Positions 52,104-60,487 of a DNA stretch of 64,000 nucleotides are shown in pieces. Location of the stretch: contig JAXLTC010000002.1 of the NCBI GenBank assembly GCA_046330255.1, positions 990,737 to 1,054,736 on the forward strand, read 5' to 3'. Every line of letters begins with the position of its first letter. The first letter of the stretch is position 1. Under the pieces are notes generated by a model. The model saw only the letters and a list, made by a program, of their open reading frames with translations, had not been told where the DNA came from and made no database searches. The DNA is from JBBSBL01 sp046330255 (GTDB lineage Bacteria; Actinomycetota; Thermoleophilia; Solirubrobacterales; Solirubrobacteraceae). Both the position numbers and the translations under genes were made by a program.

Positions 52104-52161
52104 CGGCGCGGCCCGGTCGGGCTAGCTTGGCGAGCGATCCCGAACCGCGAAGGAGGAAGCG

Positions 52162-52462
52162 ATGGTGAAGCTCTCGACCGTCCAGCTCTGGGTGCACGAC
52201 CAGGAGGAGGCGCTGGCGTTCTACACGCGGAAGCTGGGCATGGAGGTGCGATCCGACGTCACGCTGCCCGAGATGGGCGGCTTCCGCTGGTTGACGGTCG
52301 GGCCGCCGTCCCAGCCGGACATCGCGACACTGCCAGGCGCCCTACGAGGAGCTGAGCGCGCGGGGCGTCGAGTTCGTCGAGACGCCGGAGGAGCGCCCGT
52401 ACGGCATCGACTCCTCGTTCCGCGACCCGTCGGGCAACCACATCCGGCTCACGCAGGCCTGA
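52162..52462 (+). pseudogene. VOC-family (glyoxalase-fold) gene with internal deletion
   Basis: The start is intact (AGGAGG 6 bases before the ATG) and reads MVKLSTVQLWVHDQEEALAF ... RWLTVGPPSQPDIA. The sense then switches frame near 52321-52335 and continues CQAPYEELSARGVEF ... SFRDPSGNHIRLTQA to a stop at 52462. The middle of the second beta-alpha unit, about 25-35 residues of a normal VOC protein, is missing, and the deletion length is not a multiple of three. The encoded protein cannot be functional. Confidence 0.78.
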
Positions 52463-52472
52463 GCGGCTCGCG

Positions 52473-53264
52473 TCAGGCCGCGAGCCGGGCCGACGCCCGG
52501 CTCGCGGCCGCGCGTACGCGGCGCGCGTAGCGCGCGCTCTCGCGCTCGAAGCGCGCGGTCGGCGCCGGCACCGAGATCGCGGCGACCGGCAGGCTCGCCT
52601 CCACGACGGCGGCGGCCACCGCGCTGATCCCCTCCGTGTGCTCCTCGCGGTCGAACGCAACGCCCTGCTCACGGACGCGCTCGAGCTCGGCCAGCAGCGC
52701 CGCGCGCCCGGTGATCGTCGCCGGCGTGCGGCGCTCCAGGCGCGCGGGGAGCAGCGACTCGACCTCGGCGGGCGGGAGCGCGGCCAGCAGCGCCTTGCCG
52801 TTCGCGGTGCAGTGGAGCGGGAACACCTCGCCGACCGCGGAGACCGCGCGCAGGCGATGGGGCGCCGGGATCTGGTCGACGAACCGCGCGCCGGCGCCGT
52901 CGAGCACCGAGAGGTCGACGGTCTCGCCGAGCTCGCCGCGGAGCTCGGCGAGCAGCGAGTGGAGCGCCTCGCGGATCGCGTCGCTCCGAGCCGCGGCAAG
53001 CGCGCCGACCCCCGCGCCGACGCGAACGCGGCCGTCCGCCGTAACGGCCAGGAGCCGCTCGCGCTCCAGGGCGCGAACAATCCGGTGCGCGCTGGAGCGC
53101 GGGACGCCGACCTCGCGGGCGAGCTCCGCGAGAGAGAGACCCGTTGGGGACCCCGCGACCGCGCGGAGGATCGCGCCCGCGCGCGCGAGCACCTGCACGC
53201 CGTCACCCCGCCCGCGAGCGGCGGCGGTTGACCGCGACCCGATTGTCGCGCTAGCCTTGTCCAC
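52473..53264 (-). CDS. IclR-family regulator
   Basis: A 263-residue regulator with N-terminal winged helix (GVQVLARAGAILRAVAGSPTGLSLAELAREVGVPRSSAHRIVRALE) and C-terminal effector domain (FPLHCTANGKALLAALP, VAFDREEHTEGISAVAAAV). GTG 53264 directly abuts the ATG of the divergent PhlG-like gene, and TAGTCT stands 6 bases before it, inside that gene. It probably controls the PhlG-like/BBE genes in response to an aromatic or polyketide effector (inference). Confidence 0.85.
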   Translation of the reverse strand: MDKASATIGSRSTAAARGRGDGVQVLARAGAILRAVAGSPTGLSLAELAREVGVPRSSAHRIVRALERERLLAVTADGRVRVGAGVGALAAARSDAIREALHSLLAELRGELGETVDLSVLDGAGARFVDQIPAPHRLRAVSAVGEVFPLHCTANGKALLAALPPAEVESLLPARLERRTPATITGRAALLAELERVREQGVAFDREEHTEGISAVAAAVVEASLPVAAISVPAPTARFERESARYARRVRAAASRASARLAA

Positions 53265-53276
53265 ATGGCGAGACTA
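53252..53276. promoter_or_regulatory. Interlocked -10 elements of abutting divergent genes
   Basis: TAGCCT (53252-53257) is 7 bases before the rightward ATG 53265 and lies in the iclR coding sequence. TAGTCT (read leftward, 53271-53276) is 6 bases before the leftward GTG 53264 and lies in the PhlG-like coding sequence. There are no bases between the two start codons. Confidence 0.55.
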
Positions 53277-54098
53277 GCATCCCGCATCGTGGACAGCCCG
53301 GGATCCCCGCCCACCGCCGGCGCCGCGCTCGACGCGCTGCTCTCGGGCCCCGCGGCGCAACCCGGCGCTGCGACGCTCGAGGCGATCGACGCCGGCCCGA
53401 TGCCGGAGGCCGACGCGCTCGCGCGGTCCGACCTCGACCGCCTGCTGGACCCGGCGCCGCTCACGCGGGAGACCGGCTGGTGCCGGCTCCCCGACGGCTG
53501 CGGATACGTCGCGGTCCGCACGGCGATGCCCGGCGTCAGCGGCGAGATGGTCGACTGGTGGTTCGACTGGCATCCGCGCGACGCCCGCCGCTACCGCGCC
53601 TGGCATCCCGCCGCGCACCGGGACAACGCGCTCGACCCGCCCGCCCGCCCCGGCGCGAAGGCGCACTGGGGCGCCGTGCACCACCCGGTGGAGGACATCG
53701 GCATCGGGACCGTGCACGCGCGCATCGCGTTCCTCGCGCCATCCGCCGCCGGGTTCTCCGGCGACGCGCTCGACGAACCGCGGGTCGCGACGATCGTGTG
53801 CGGGCGCGTCGGCGACGACCGACGTCGCGTCTGGCACACGCTGATGGCCCACGTCTTCCTGCGCGACGGGGACGGGATCGTCCTGCGCAGCCACTTCTGG
53901 CTGGGCGCGGGCATCCGGCCCTTCGGACCGGCGCCGCTGGGGACCGCGGGCGCCGCCCTGCTCAACCGCCCGGCTGTGCGCCGGCGCGCGATCCCGGCCG
54001 CGGCGCCGCGTGCGCTGGCGCGCCACTGCGCCGAGGAGTACGCGAACCTGGCCGCCTTCCTTCCCGGCCTCCACGCGCGCGAGCGGGACCGGGCGTGA
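53265..54098 (+). CDS. DAPG-hydrolase (PhlG)-like enzyme
   Basis: A 277-residue protein of the PhlG/phloretin-hydrolase fold, zinc enzymes that cleave a C-C bond between an acyl group and a phenolic ring. Family features: VSGEMVDWWFDWHPRDARRYRAWHPAAHRD, HWGAVHHPVEDIGIG and the His/Glu-rich segments expected of the metal site (HTLMAHVF, HCAEEYANLAAFLP). The substrate is probably an acylphloroglucinol-like or diketone compound. Coupled by GTGA to the BBE oxidase downstream; controlled by the divergent IclR gene. Confidence 0.72.
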   Translation: MARLASRIVDSPGSPPTAGAALDALLSGPAAQPGAATLEAIDAGPMPEADALARSDLDRLLDPAPLTRETGWCRLPDGCGYVAVRTAMPGVSGEMVDWWFDWHPRDARRYRAWHPAAHRDNALDPPARPGAKAHWGAVHHPVEDIGIGTVHARIAFLAPSAAGFSGDALDEPRVATIVCGRVGDDRRRVWHTLMAHVFLRDGDGIVLRSHFWLGAGIRPFGPAPLGTAGAALLNRPAVRRRAIPAAAPRALARHCAEEYANLAAFLPGLHARERDRA

Positions 54099-55429
54099 GC
54101 GGAGCGCTCGAGGCGCCGGTGCTGCGTCGCGGCGAGGACGGCTACGAGGAGGCGCGCCGCGCGGCGGTCTGGAACGCGCGCACGCCGGATCGTCATCCCG
54201 ACTGCATCGTGCCGGCGCGCACCGAGGAGGACGTGGTCGCCGCGGTGCGTCACGCGCGCGAGGCGGCGATGCGGATCGGCGTGCGCTCCGGCGGGCACTC
54301 CTGGTCGGGCTCGCATGTGCGCGACGGCGGGATGCTGCTGGACGTCTCGCGGCTGCGCGAGGTGACCATGGACGCGGACGGGATGCGCGCCACCGCGCAG
54401 CCGGGCGTGATCGGCGCGGAGCTCGACCGCGAGCTCGCGGCGCACGACCGCTTCTTCCCGGTGGGGCACTGCCCCGGGGTCGCGATCGGCGGCTACCTGC
54501 TCCAGGGCGGCTACGGCTGGAACTCGCGCGTGCTCGGGCCCGCCTGTGAGAGCGTCGAGGCGATCGACGTCGTCACGGCCGACGGCGAGCTGGTGCGCGC
54601 GGACGGCGAGCGGCATCGCGACCTCTTCTGGGCCGCGCGCGGGTCCGGACCGGGGTTCTTCGGCGTGGTCACCCGCTTCCACCTGCGCCTCCATCCTCGC
54701 CCGCCGGTGTTGATGAACGCCACGGCGATCTACCCGGCGGAGGCGCTCGACGAGGTGGTGCTCTGGGCGCGGGCGATCGGGCCGGAGGTCGCGCGCGAGA
54801 CCGAGATGATGGTCATCGCCCACCGCGACTGGATGGGGCTCGACGGCGTCACGCTCGCCGTGGTCGGCCCGACCTACGCGGAGAGCGAGGAGCAGGCGAG
54901 GGCGGCGCTGCGCGTGCTCGACACCTGTCCCGCGCGCGATCGCGCCCTCGCGGTCGCGCCGCCCGAGCGCGCGCGCACCGGCGACCTCGTCGTGGCGGTC
55001 GGCACCGCCTACCCGGACGCGCACCGCTACGCCGTGGACAACTGCTGGACCCACGCGAGCGGCGAGGAGCTGCTGCCCGGCGTGCGGCGCATCGCCGAGA
55101 CGCTGCCGCCCGACCCCTCGCACATGCTGTGGCTCAACTGGGGACCGTGCCCGAAGCGGCACGACATGGCCTACTCGCTCGAGGACGACGTCTACATCGC
55201 GGTCTACGGCATCTCCGCCGACCCGGCAGCCGACGCCGACCTGGCCGGCTGGGCGACCGGGCGAATGGCTGAGCTCGAGCCGCTCGCCACCGGCATCCAG
55301 CTCGCCGACGAGAACCTCGCTCGCCGCCCCGCGCGGTTCGTCAGCGACGCGCACCTCGAGCGGCTCGACACGGTCCGGGCCGCCTACGACCCGGAGGGGC
55401 GCTTCCACCCCTGGCTCGGGCGGCCGTAG
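54095..55429 (+). CDS. BBE-type FAD oxidoreductase, probably bicovalent
   Basis: A 444-residue berberine-bridge-enzyme-like flavoprotein. The FAD domain has RSGGHSWSG (His for 8-alpha attachment) and VGHCPGVAIGGYLLQGGYGW (Cys for 6-S-cysteinyl attachment), so bicovalent FAD is expected. C-terminal BBE motif: YDPEGRFHPWLG. These enzymes oxidise alcohols, sugars or polyketides with O2. The GTG start overlaps the PhlG-like stop, so both act in one pathway. Confidence 0.84.
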   Translation: MSGALEAPVLRRGEDGYEEARRAAVWNARTPDRHPDCIVPARTEEDVVAAVRHAREAAMRIGVRSGGHSWSGSHVRDGGMLLDVSRLREVTMDADGMRATAQPGVIGAELDRELAAHDRFFPVGHCPGVAIGGYLLQGGYGWNSRVLGPACESVEAIDVVTADGELVRADGERHRDLFWAARGSGPGFFGVVTRFHLRLHPRPPVLMNATAIYPAEALDEVVLWARAIGPEVARETEMMVIAHRDWMGLDGVTLAVVGPTYAESEEQARAALRVLDTCPARDRALAVAPPERARTGDLVVAVGTAYPDAHRYAVDNCWTHASGEELLPGVRRIAETLPPDPSHMLWLNWGPCPKRHDMAYSLEDDVYIAVYGISADPAADADLAGWATGRMAELEPLATGIQLADENLARRPARFVSDAHLERLDTVRAAYDPEGRFHPWLGRP

Positions 55430-55436
55430 CGGGGGC

Positions 55437-56780
55437 TCAGGCGGCGACCGGGATCGGGTGGCTGGCGACCAGCAGCTCGCCCGGGTCGGTCGCTCCGCGC
55501 GTGACGCGCAGGCGGGCGTAGGTCTCGTCGTCGTAAAGGTCCGCCGCGTCACCGCCGCGCTCGGCGAAGTTGAGGTAGGCGCCGGTGGCCCATGGTTCCA
55601 TCGCCTCCACCAGCCGCTCGGCGTGCTCGGTGATCGCGGGCGCCATCGCCGGGTCCATCGGCATCCCCACGCCGAACAGGCAGAAGGCGCCGTCGAGGCG
55701 CCCGCAGCCCTCGCCCGGCCGCGCGAGCGCTCCGCCCAGCTGACGCAGCTCGGCCATCAGCAGCGGCGAGCCGGAGTCCGGGCCGGCAACCTGCACGAAT
55801 GCGTCGAGCGCAGTGTCGTCGAGCTCGCCGAGCATCGCGTGGTGCCCGATGCCGGGCACCGGCATCGGCGGGTCCATGTGGATCTCGACCAGCCGCGACG
55901 GCGGCAGCGGCCCCCACGTGTCGAGGAGCGGCTCGGCGACCTCCCGCAGCGGGTCGAGGAGCACGCGCGCATCGGCCTCGCCCCCCAGGGAGGCGCCGTC
56001 GATCGCGACCAGCGGGCGGTCGCGCAGCGGCTCGGGGATGTCGGGCAGCGGCGGCAGGCGCAGCAGGCGTCCCGAGGTCGTGACGGTCTCGGGCGCCGTC
56101 CGCGTCCAGTCGTGCCAGCGCCGCAGGATCTCGGGCGCGTGCTCGCCGGCCCAGATCGAGGCGCCGGCGTAGACCTCTTCGAGCTCGATCGCCTCGAGCT
56201 CCACGGCGGTGACGATCGCAAGGCTCCCGCCCCCGCCGCGCAGCGCCCAGAACAGGTCCGGCTCCTCGTCGGGCGAGGCCGTCGCGATCCGCCCGTCGGG
56301 CAGCACGACCTCGAAGGAGCGCACGCTCTCGGCGGCGAGGCCGTGCTTGCGGCCGAGCCAGCTCAGACCGCCGCCGAGCAGGTAGCCGATGACGCCGACG
56401 TCTCCGGCCGAGCCCGACATACCGGCGAGGCCGTGGGGCGCGAGCGCGGCCACGACGTCGGTCCAGGTCGTCCCGGCGCCCACGCGCACCCGGCGCGAGG
56501 GGGCGTCGACGGCCACCTTCGGCTCGATCCGGGTCCAGAGCAGGATGGAGTCCGAGAGGTCGGGCAGCGCCGCCGCGCGGTGACCCGTGCCGACCGGCGC
56601 GACCCGCAGGCCGCGCCCGCGCGCCTCGGCCACCACCGCAGCGACCTGCTCGGCGCTGGTCGCCGTCGCGATGCCGGCGGGACGCAGGTCCGCGGCCAGG
56701 TTCCACGCCGTGCGGGCCTCGTCGTATCCGGCGTCGTCGGGGCCGATGATCGCGGGCGGCGAGCTGGGCGTGGCGGACAT
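55437..56780 (-). CDS. BBE-type FAD oxidoreductase, monocovalent
   Basis: A 447-residue FAD-linked oxidase. VGTGHRAAALPDLS carries the His for FAD attachment, but the loop GMSGSAGDVGVIGYLLGGGLSW has no Cys, unlike the neighbouring enzyme. It ends 7 bases from that gene's stop, tail to tail. The two are distant paralogues rather than a recent duplication. Substrate unknown. Confidence 0.82.
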   Translation of the reverse strand: MSATPSSPPAIIGPDDAGYDEARTAWNLAADLRPAGIATATSAEQVAAVVAEARGRGLRVAPVGTGHRAAALPDLSDSILLWTRIEPKVAVDAPSRRVRVGAGTTWTDVVAALAPHGLAGMSGSAGDVGVIGYLLGGGLSWLGRKHGLAAESVRSFEVVLPDGRIATASPDEEPDLFWALRGGGGSLAIVTAVELEAIELEEVYAGASIWAGEHAPEILRRWHDWTRTAPETVTTSGRLLRLPPLPDIPEPLRDRPLVAIDGASLGGEADARVLLDPLREVAEPLLDTWGPLPPSRLVEIHMDPPMPVPGIGHHAMLGELDDTALDAFVQVAGPDSGSPLLMAELRQLGGALARPGEGCGRLDGAFCLFGVGMPMDPAMAPAITEHAERLVEAMEPWATGAYLNFAERGGDAADLYDDETYARLRVTRGATDPGELLVASHPIPVAA

Positions 56781-56880
56781 TCGGGACCTCCTCGGCGGCG
56801 GGCAGGGCGGCGCGATGATCGCAGATGGCCGGCGAGCCGGACCAGGTGCCGACCGTCGCCCGCATGCCGACTGGAGTGTG

Positions 56881-56886
56881 TATGCT
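56881..56886 (+). promoter_or_regulatory. -10 element TATGCT of the VapBC pair
   Basis: TATGCT is followed by 6 bases and the ATG at 56893, the usual leaderless geometry of this window. Confidence 0.5.
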
Positions 56887-56892
56887 CATTGC

Positions 56893-57165
56893 ATGCTCAG
56901 CTCGCGCCTACAAGTCCTGATCGACCCCGAACGCCGCCGGCTGCTCGACGCCGAGGCGCGCCGGCGCGGAACATCGGTCGCGAGCCTGGTCCGCGAAGCC
57001 GTCGACGCGCGGTTTGGCGGCGTCGCGAAGGCAGACCGCCTGCGGGCCGTCGACGACCTGCGGAAGATGCGAGGGCGCTTCGTCGAGCTCGGCGAGCTGG
57101 AGCGGATCGGCGCGGCTCAGCGTGACGCCGCCGGTGACACCGTCGCGCGCACCAGCGGACGTTGA
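56893..57165 (+). CDS. vapB: Ribbon-helix-helix antitoxin
   Basis: A 90-residue protein. Residues 1-45 (LSSRLQVLIDPERRRLLDAEARRRGTSVASLVREAVDARF) form a ribbon-helix-helix DNA-binding domain; the rest should wrap the toxin. It likely represses its own promoter with VapC as co-repressor. Its stop overlaps the toxin TTG start (TTGA). Confidence 0.8.
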   Translation: MLSSRLQVLIDPERRRLLDAEARRRGTSVASLVREAVDARFGGVAKADRLRAVDDLRKMRGRFVELGELERIGAAQRDAAGDTVARTSGR

Positions 57166-57584
57166 CGTTCTTCGTCGATGCCAACGTCGTGCTGTACGCG
57201 GCGGTGGACGGCCCGTACCGCGACCCGTGCCTCCAGACCCTGGAGGCCGTCGCAGCCGGCGAAGCCGATGGCCGGACCTCGACGGCCGTCCTCGAGGAGG
57301 TGTGGCACATCGAGCGCTCGGGGAGGATCGGCGATGTCGACGGGCTGGCCGACCGGGCCTACGCCGTCTTCACACCGCTGCTCGCGGTGACCGACGAGGC
57401 GTTCCGGACCGCGCTGGAGCTCGATGCGGGAACGCTCGGCACCAACGTCAGGCTGCACGCCGCGACGTGCGTTGCGAACGGCATCGGCGAGATCCTCAGC
57501 GCCGACCGTGGCTTCGAAGAGGTCCACTCGATCCGCCGCACGGATCCGCTCGACGCGCGCGCGCTGCGGCGGCTGCTGCGGTAG
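57162..57584 (+). CDS. vapC: PIN-domain ribonuclease toxin
   Basis: A 140-residue PIN-domain protein, TTG start. Acidic residues of the Mg2+ site: Asp in TFFVDANVV, Glu in TAVLEEVWH, Asp in ILSADRGFEEV. VapC toxins cut tRNA or rRNA when the antitoxin is degraded. Coupled to the antitoxin through TTGA. Confidence 0.82.
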   Translation: MTFFVDANVVLYAAVDGPYRDPCLQTLEAVAAGEADGRTSTAVLEEVWHIERSGRIGDVDGLADRAYAVFTPLLAVTDEAFRTALELDAGTLGTNVRLHAATCVANGIGEILSADRGFEEVHSIRRTDPLDARALRRLLR

Positions 57585-57732
57585 CCGGCGTGGGTCCTGG
57601 CGAACGGCGGCAGCGAAGGAGTCGCACGCCGGCGTCCGGCATCGGCCGCGTAGCGGCGCAACCGGCACGCCAGGAGCGCCGAGCGGAACCTGGGCGCCGG
57701 GCCGAGCGCTCGGCAAGCCGTAGGCGGCTCGG

Positions 57733-58740
57733 CTAGCTCCCGACGCCGTTGAGCTCGTTCACGGCGCCGATCAGGTCGCCGATGCCGAACGAGTCCACCG
57801 CCACGATCGTCGGCAGCTTCCCGCGCGCCTTCGCGCACGCGCGCGCGCGATCCACGATCGCCTGCCGGGTGTTGACGACCTGCGCCGCGGCGCGCGAGGG
57901 CACCCCGTTCACGAGCACCCAGTGGTTCATCAGGAAGAGCGGCGCGGTGGTCCCGCCGCGGTTGGGGCGGCAGCTGGTCGCGAGCTGCGCCGGGTCGGTC
58001 AGCTCCGCGGTCGTGGAGAAGCTGTAGGGCGTCTCCTGGAGGATCCCCTGGTAGGCCGGGTGGTACCACGGGACCGTTCCGGCGTCGTGCTCGGCCAGCA
58101 TCAGCACGCGCCGGCCGCGCCGGATCATCCGCCGCAGCGTCGGGAAGCGGTCGGTCCGCCCGCGGTAGACGTAGCGGGACAGCCCGCTGTCGCGCACCGC
58201 GGCGGCGTAGTCGTCGGGAGAGATGTAGTCCTCGTTGACGATCACCATCACCTCGCGCCGGTGCGCGCGCAGGAAGTCGCGGATCCATCCCAGGCCCTCG
58301 CGCAGCGGCGTCGCGCCGATCTCGCAGTACGCGTGGCAGAGGAACGTCTCCTTCGGGCCGGGCGGCGGAGGCGGCGAGCCGGGATCGGCCGTGACCACGG
58401 TCCCGTCGGGACGCCGCACTCCGTAGTGGGTATCGATCAGCAGCGCGCGGATGCCGCCGCGGAGCTGCGAGGGGATGTCGCCGATCTGGTTGGGGATCGC
58501 CCAGCCCAACGACTCCGAGGACATCGAGTTGTGCGTGCCGGCCAGGACCACGCGGTCCAGGGTGCGCGAGCAGAGGGCCGCGAACCCGTTGCACGGCGGC
58601 CCGCCGTGGTGGCGCCAGGCGGAGGCGGCCACCGGCAGGACGCCGAGCGCGAGCGCGGCCAGTCCGGCGGCGAGCGCGACCCGCGCGGCGCGCTTCACCG
58701 GAGCGCGGTGGCGGCGATGACCTGGGGCGAGTCGGCGCAC
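57733..58740 (-). CDS. Secreted PI-PLC X-domain-like phosphodiesterase
   Basis: About 335 residues with a basic N-region and signal sequence (VALAAGLAALALGVLPVAASA). The PLC-like barrel has VVLAGTHNSMSS (first catalytic His), RALLIDTHYG (second His region) and VMVIVNEDY. It should cleave phosphatidylinositol or another phosphodiester outside the cell. GTG 58740 gives a long basic N-region; GTG 58698 gives a more usual signal peptide and is nearly as likely. Confidence 0.75.
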   Translation of the reverse strand: MRRLAPGHRRHRAPVKRAARVALAAGLAALALGVLPVAASAWRHHGGPPCNGFAALCSRTLDRVVLAGTHNSMSSESLGWAIPNQIGDIPSQLRGGIRALLIDTHYGVRRPDGTVVTADPGSPPPPPGPKETFLCHAYCEIGATPLREGLGWIRDFLRAHRREVMVIVNEDYISPDDYAAAVRDSGLSRYVYRGRTDRFPTLRRMIRRGRRVLMLAEHDAGTVPWYHPAYQGILQETPYSFSTTAELTDPAQLATSCRPNRGGTTAPLFLMNHWVLVNGVPSRAAAQVVNTRQAIVDRARACAKARGKLPTIVAVDSFGIGDLIGAVNELNGVGS

Positions 58741-59154
58741 CGGCGCAAGTATGCCGTTCCGGGCGCTGCTGCGAGCCGGCGGCCGTACGAGGTGACAGGC
58801 GGATCCGATGGCGGCGATCCTCGCCGTGCGCGCGTGGACCGTCAAGGCCGCACATCCCTCGTTCATACGCGCGACGCTCCGAGACCTGCGTGCGATCCAG
58901 CGCAGCCGACTGAAACTCGTGCGCGGCGACTCATCGCACTCATCGCCGCGACGCTCGACGGTCGTCGCTCGGTGATCCTCCACGTGACCACGCAGCCCAG
59001 CCGAGCGAGCGGCGCGCCCCGCGTGTTCTCGGCGTCGCCGCGCGCCGAGCGGCTCGCCGTGTGCGCGGCGCCGGCGGAGGAGCCCGCAGGGTGGCGATCC
59101 GCCCCGGAGCGCAATAGGCTGCGAGGCGGCCCGCGACCGACCCTCAGGGAGACC
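58741..59154. other. Intergenic region without a convincing gene
   Basis: About 410 bases between two diverging genes. Open frames exist but none has gene-like codon use, a start signal and a recognisable product. The only element I can support is a TAGGCT -10 at 59115-59120 with AGGGAG at 59144-59149, serving the cNMP-binding gene. Confidence 0.5.
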
Positions 59155-59538
59155 ATGGACGCCGCACGCCTCACCTCGATCCCGCTCTTCGCCGACCTGC
59201 CGGCCGACGAGATCGCGAGCATCTCGACGTTCTCAGAGGAGCGGTCGGTGCCGGACGGAACGCGGATCGTCCGCGAGGGCGACTTCTCGGACCAGCTGTC
59301 GGTGATCGAGGAGGGCACGGCAGAGGTGCGGCACGGCGACGAGGTCGTCGCGTCGCTGGGACCGGGCGACGTGTTCGGCGAGGCCGGGGTGCTCGGCCGC
59401 TCGATGCGCAACGCCGATGTCGTCGCGACCTCGCCGCTGCGGCTCGTGACGCTCACCCACTGGGACGTCAAGCGCGTGCCGACGGCGGCGCAGCGGATGC
59501 GCGAGCTCGCCGAGCGGCGCGCCGCAGCGGGCAGCTAG
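59155..59538 (+). CDS. Stand-alone cyclic-nucleotide-binding domain protein
   Basis: A 127-residue protein that is just a cNMP-binding beta-roll: IPLFADLPADEIASISTFSEERSVPDGTRIVREGDFSDQLSVIEEGTAEV, then the phosphate-binding cassette GPGDVFGEAGVLGRSMRNADVVA. The usual Arg-Ser/Thr after the Gly-Glu pair is RSMRN here, so nucleotide binding is plausible but not certain. It has no DNA-binding domain. It is followed by an ABC exporter and may act by protein contact. Confidence 0.8.
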   Translation: MDAARLTSIPLFADLPADEIASISTFSEERSVPDGTRIVREGDFSDQLSVIEEGTAEVRHGDEVVASLGPGDVFGEAGVLGRSMRNADVVATSPLRLVTLTHWDVKRVPTAAQRMRELAERRAAAGS

Positions 59539-59563
59539 CGACCAGCCGGCGGGAGGCGACGGA

Positions 59564-60487
59564 GTGGGCGACGCGGCGATCGCCGTTCACGGGCTGCGCA
59601 AGTCCTACGGCGAGCACCAGGTCATCCGCGGAATCTCGTTCGAGGTGAGCGGTGGCGAGGTGCTCGGCTTCCTCGGGCCCAACGGCGCCGGGAAGTCGAC
59701 CACGATCGAGATCCTCGAGGGCTTCAGGCCCCGAACCGGGGGCGACGTGACCGTGCTCGGCTTCGACCCGGCCAAGCGTCCGCGCGAGCTCCGCGCACGG
59801 ATGGGGCTGGTGCTCCAGGACTCCGAGCTCGACCCCAACCTCAGCGTGCGCGAGACGATCGCGATGTTCGCGGGCCTCTACCCGTCTCCCCGCGCCGTGG
59901 GCGAGGTGATCGAGCTCGTGGGCCTGGATGGCCGCGAGGACTCCCTGGTCGGCACCCTGTCCGGCGGCCAGCGCCGCCGAGCCGATGTCGCGGTGGGGAT
60001 CGTCGGCGACCCGGACGTCGTCTTCCTGGACGAGCCGACGACCGGCTTCGACCCGTCGGCCCGGCGCGAGGCCTGGTCGATGATCGAGGGCCTCAAGCAG
60101 CTCGGCAAGACCGTCTTCTTGACGACGCACTACATGGACGAGGCCCAACACCTCGCCGACCGGGTGATCATCCTGCGTGACGGGCGGATCATCGCCTCCG
60201 GCTCCCCGGACGAGCTCGAGGGCGGCGCAGGGCACGAGACCGTGGTCACGTTCCGCGTGCCGGGCGGCGCCGACGCCGGCTCGCTCTCCGAGGTCGCCGG
60301 CGAGCGGGTGCGCGTCGACGGCGCGCAGGCCACCATCGCGACCGCGGACGCGCAGCGCACGCTGTTCCGCCTGACGAGCTGGGCCGACCAGGCGGGCGCG
60401 ACGCTCGAGGGGCTGCAGGCGCGCCGCCCGAGCCTCGAGGACGTGTTCCTCGAGCTCACCTCCGAGGGATCGCGGGCGGAGGGATGA
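59564..60487 (+). CDS. ABC-2-type exporter ATPase
   Basis: A 307-residue ATPase of the DrrA/CcmA type: Walker A GPNGAGKST, Q-loop LQDSELDPNLSV, signature LSGGQRRR, Walker B VVFLDEPTTGFD, His in TTHYMDEA. The C-terminal 80 residues are the DrrA-like extension. It drives export of a lipid, antibiotic or drug with the permease that follows (ATGA overlap). Confidence 0.85.
   Translation: MGDAAIAVHGLRKSYGEHQVIRGISFEVSGGEVLGFLGPNGAGKSTTIEILEGFRPRTGGDVTVLGFDPAKRPRELRARMGLVLQDSELDPNLSVRETIAMFAGLYPSPRAVGEVIELVGLDGREDSLVGTLSGGQRRRADVAVGIVGDPDVVFLDEPTTGFDPSARREAWSMIEGLKQLGKTVFLTTHYMDEAQHLADRVIILRDGRIIASGSPDELEGGAGHETVVTFRVPGGADAGSLSEVAGERVRVDGAQATIATADAQRTLFRLTSWADQAGATLEGLQARRPSLEDVFLELTSEGSRAEG

Noticed and set aside
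56893..57584. VapBC as a marker of a mobile island
   Set aside because: No repeats, integrase or change in base composition around the pair; single toxin-antitoxin pairs are common in such chromosomes.
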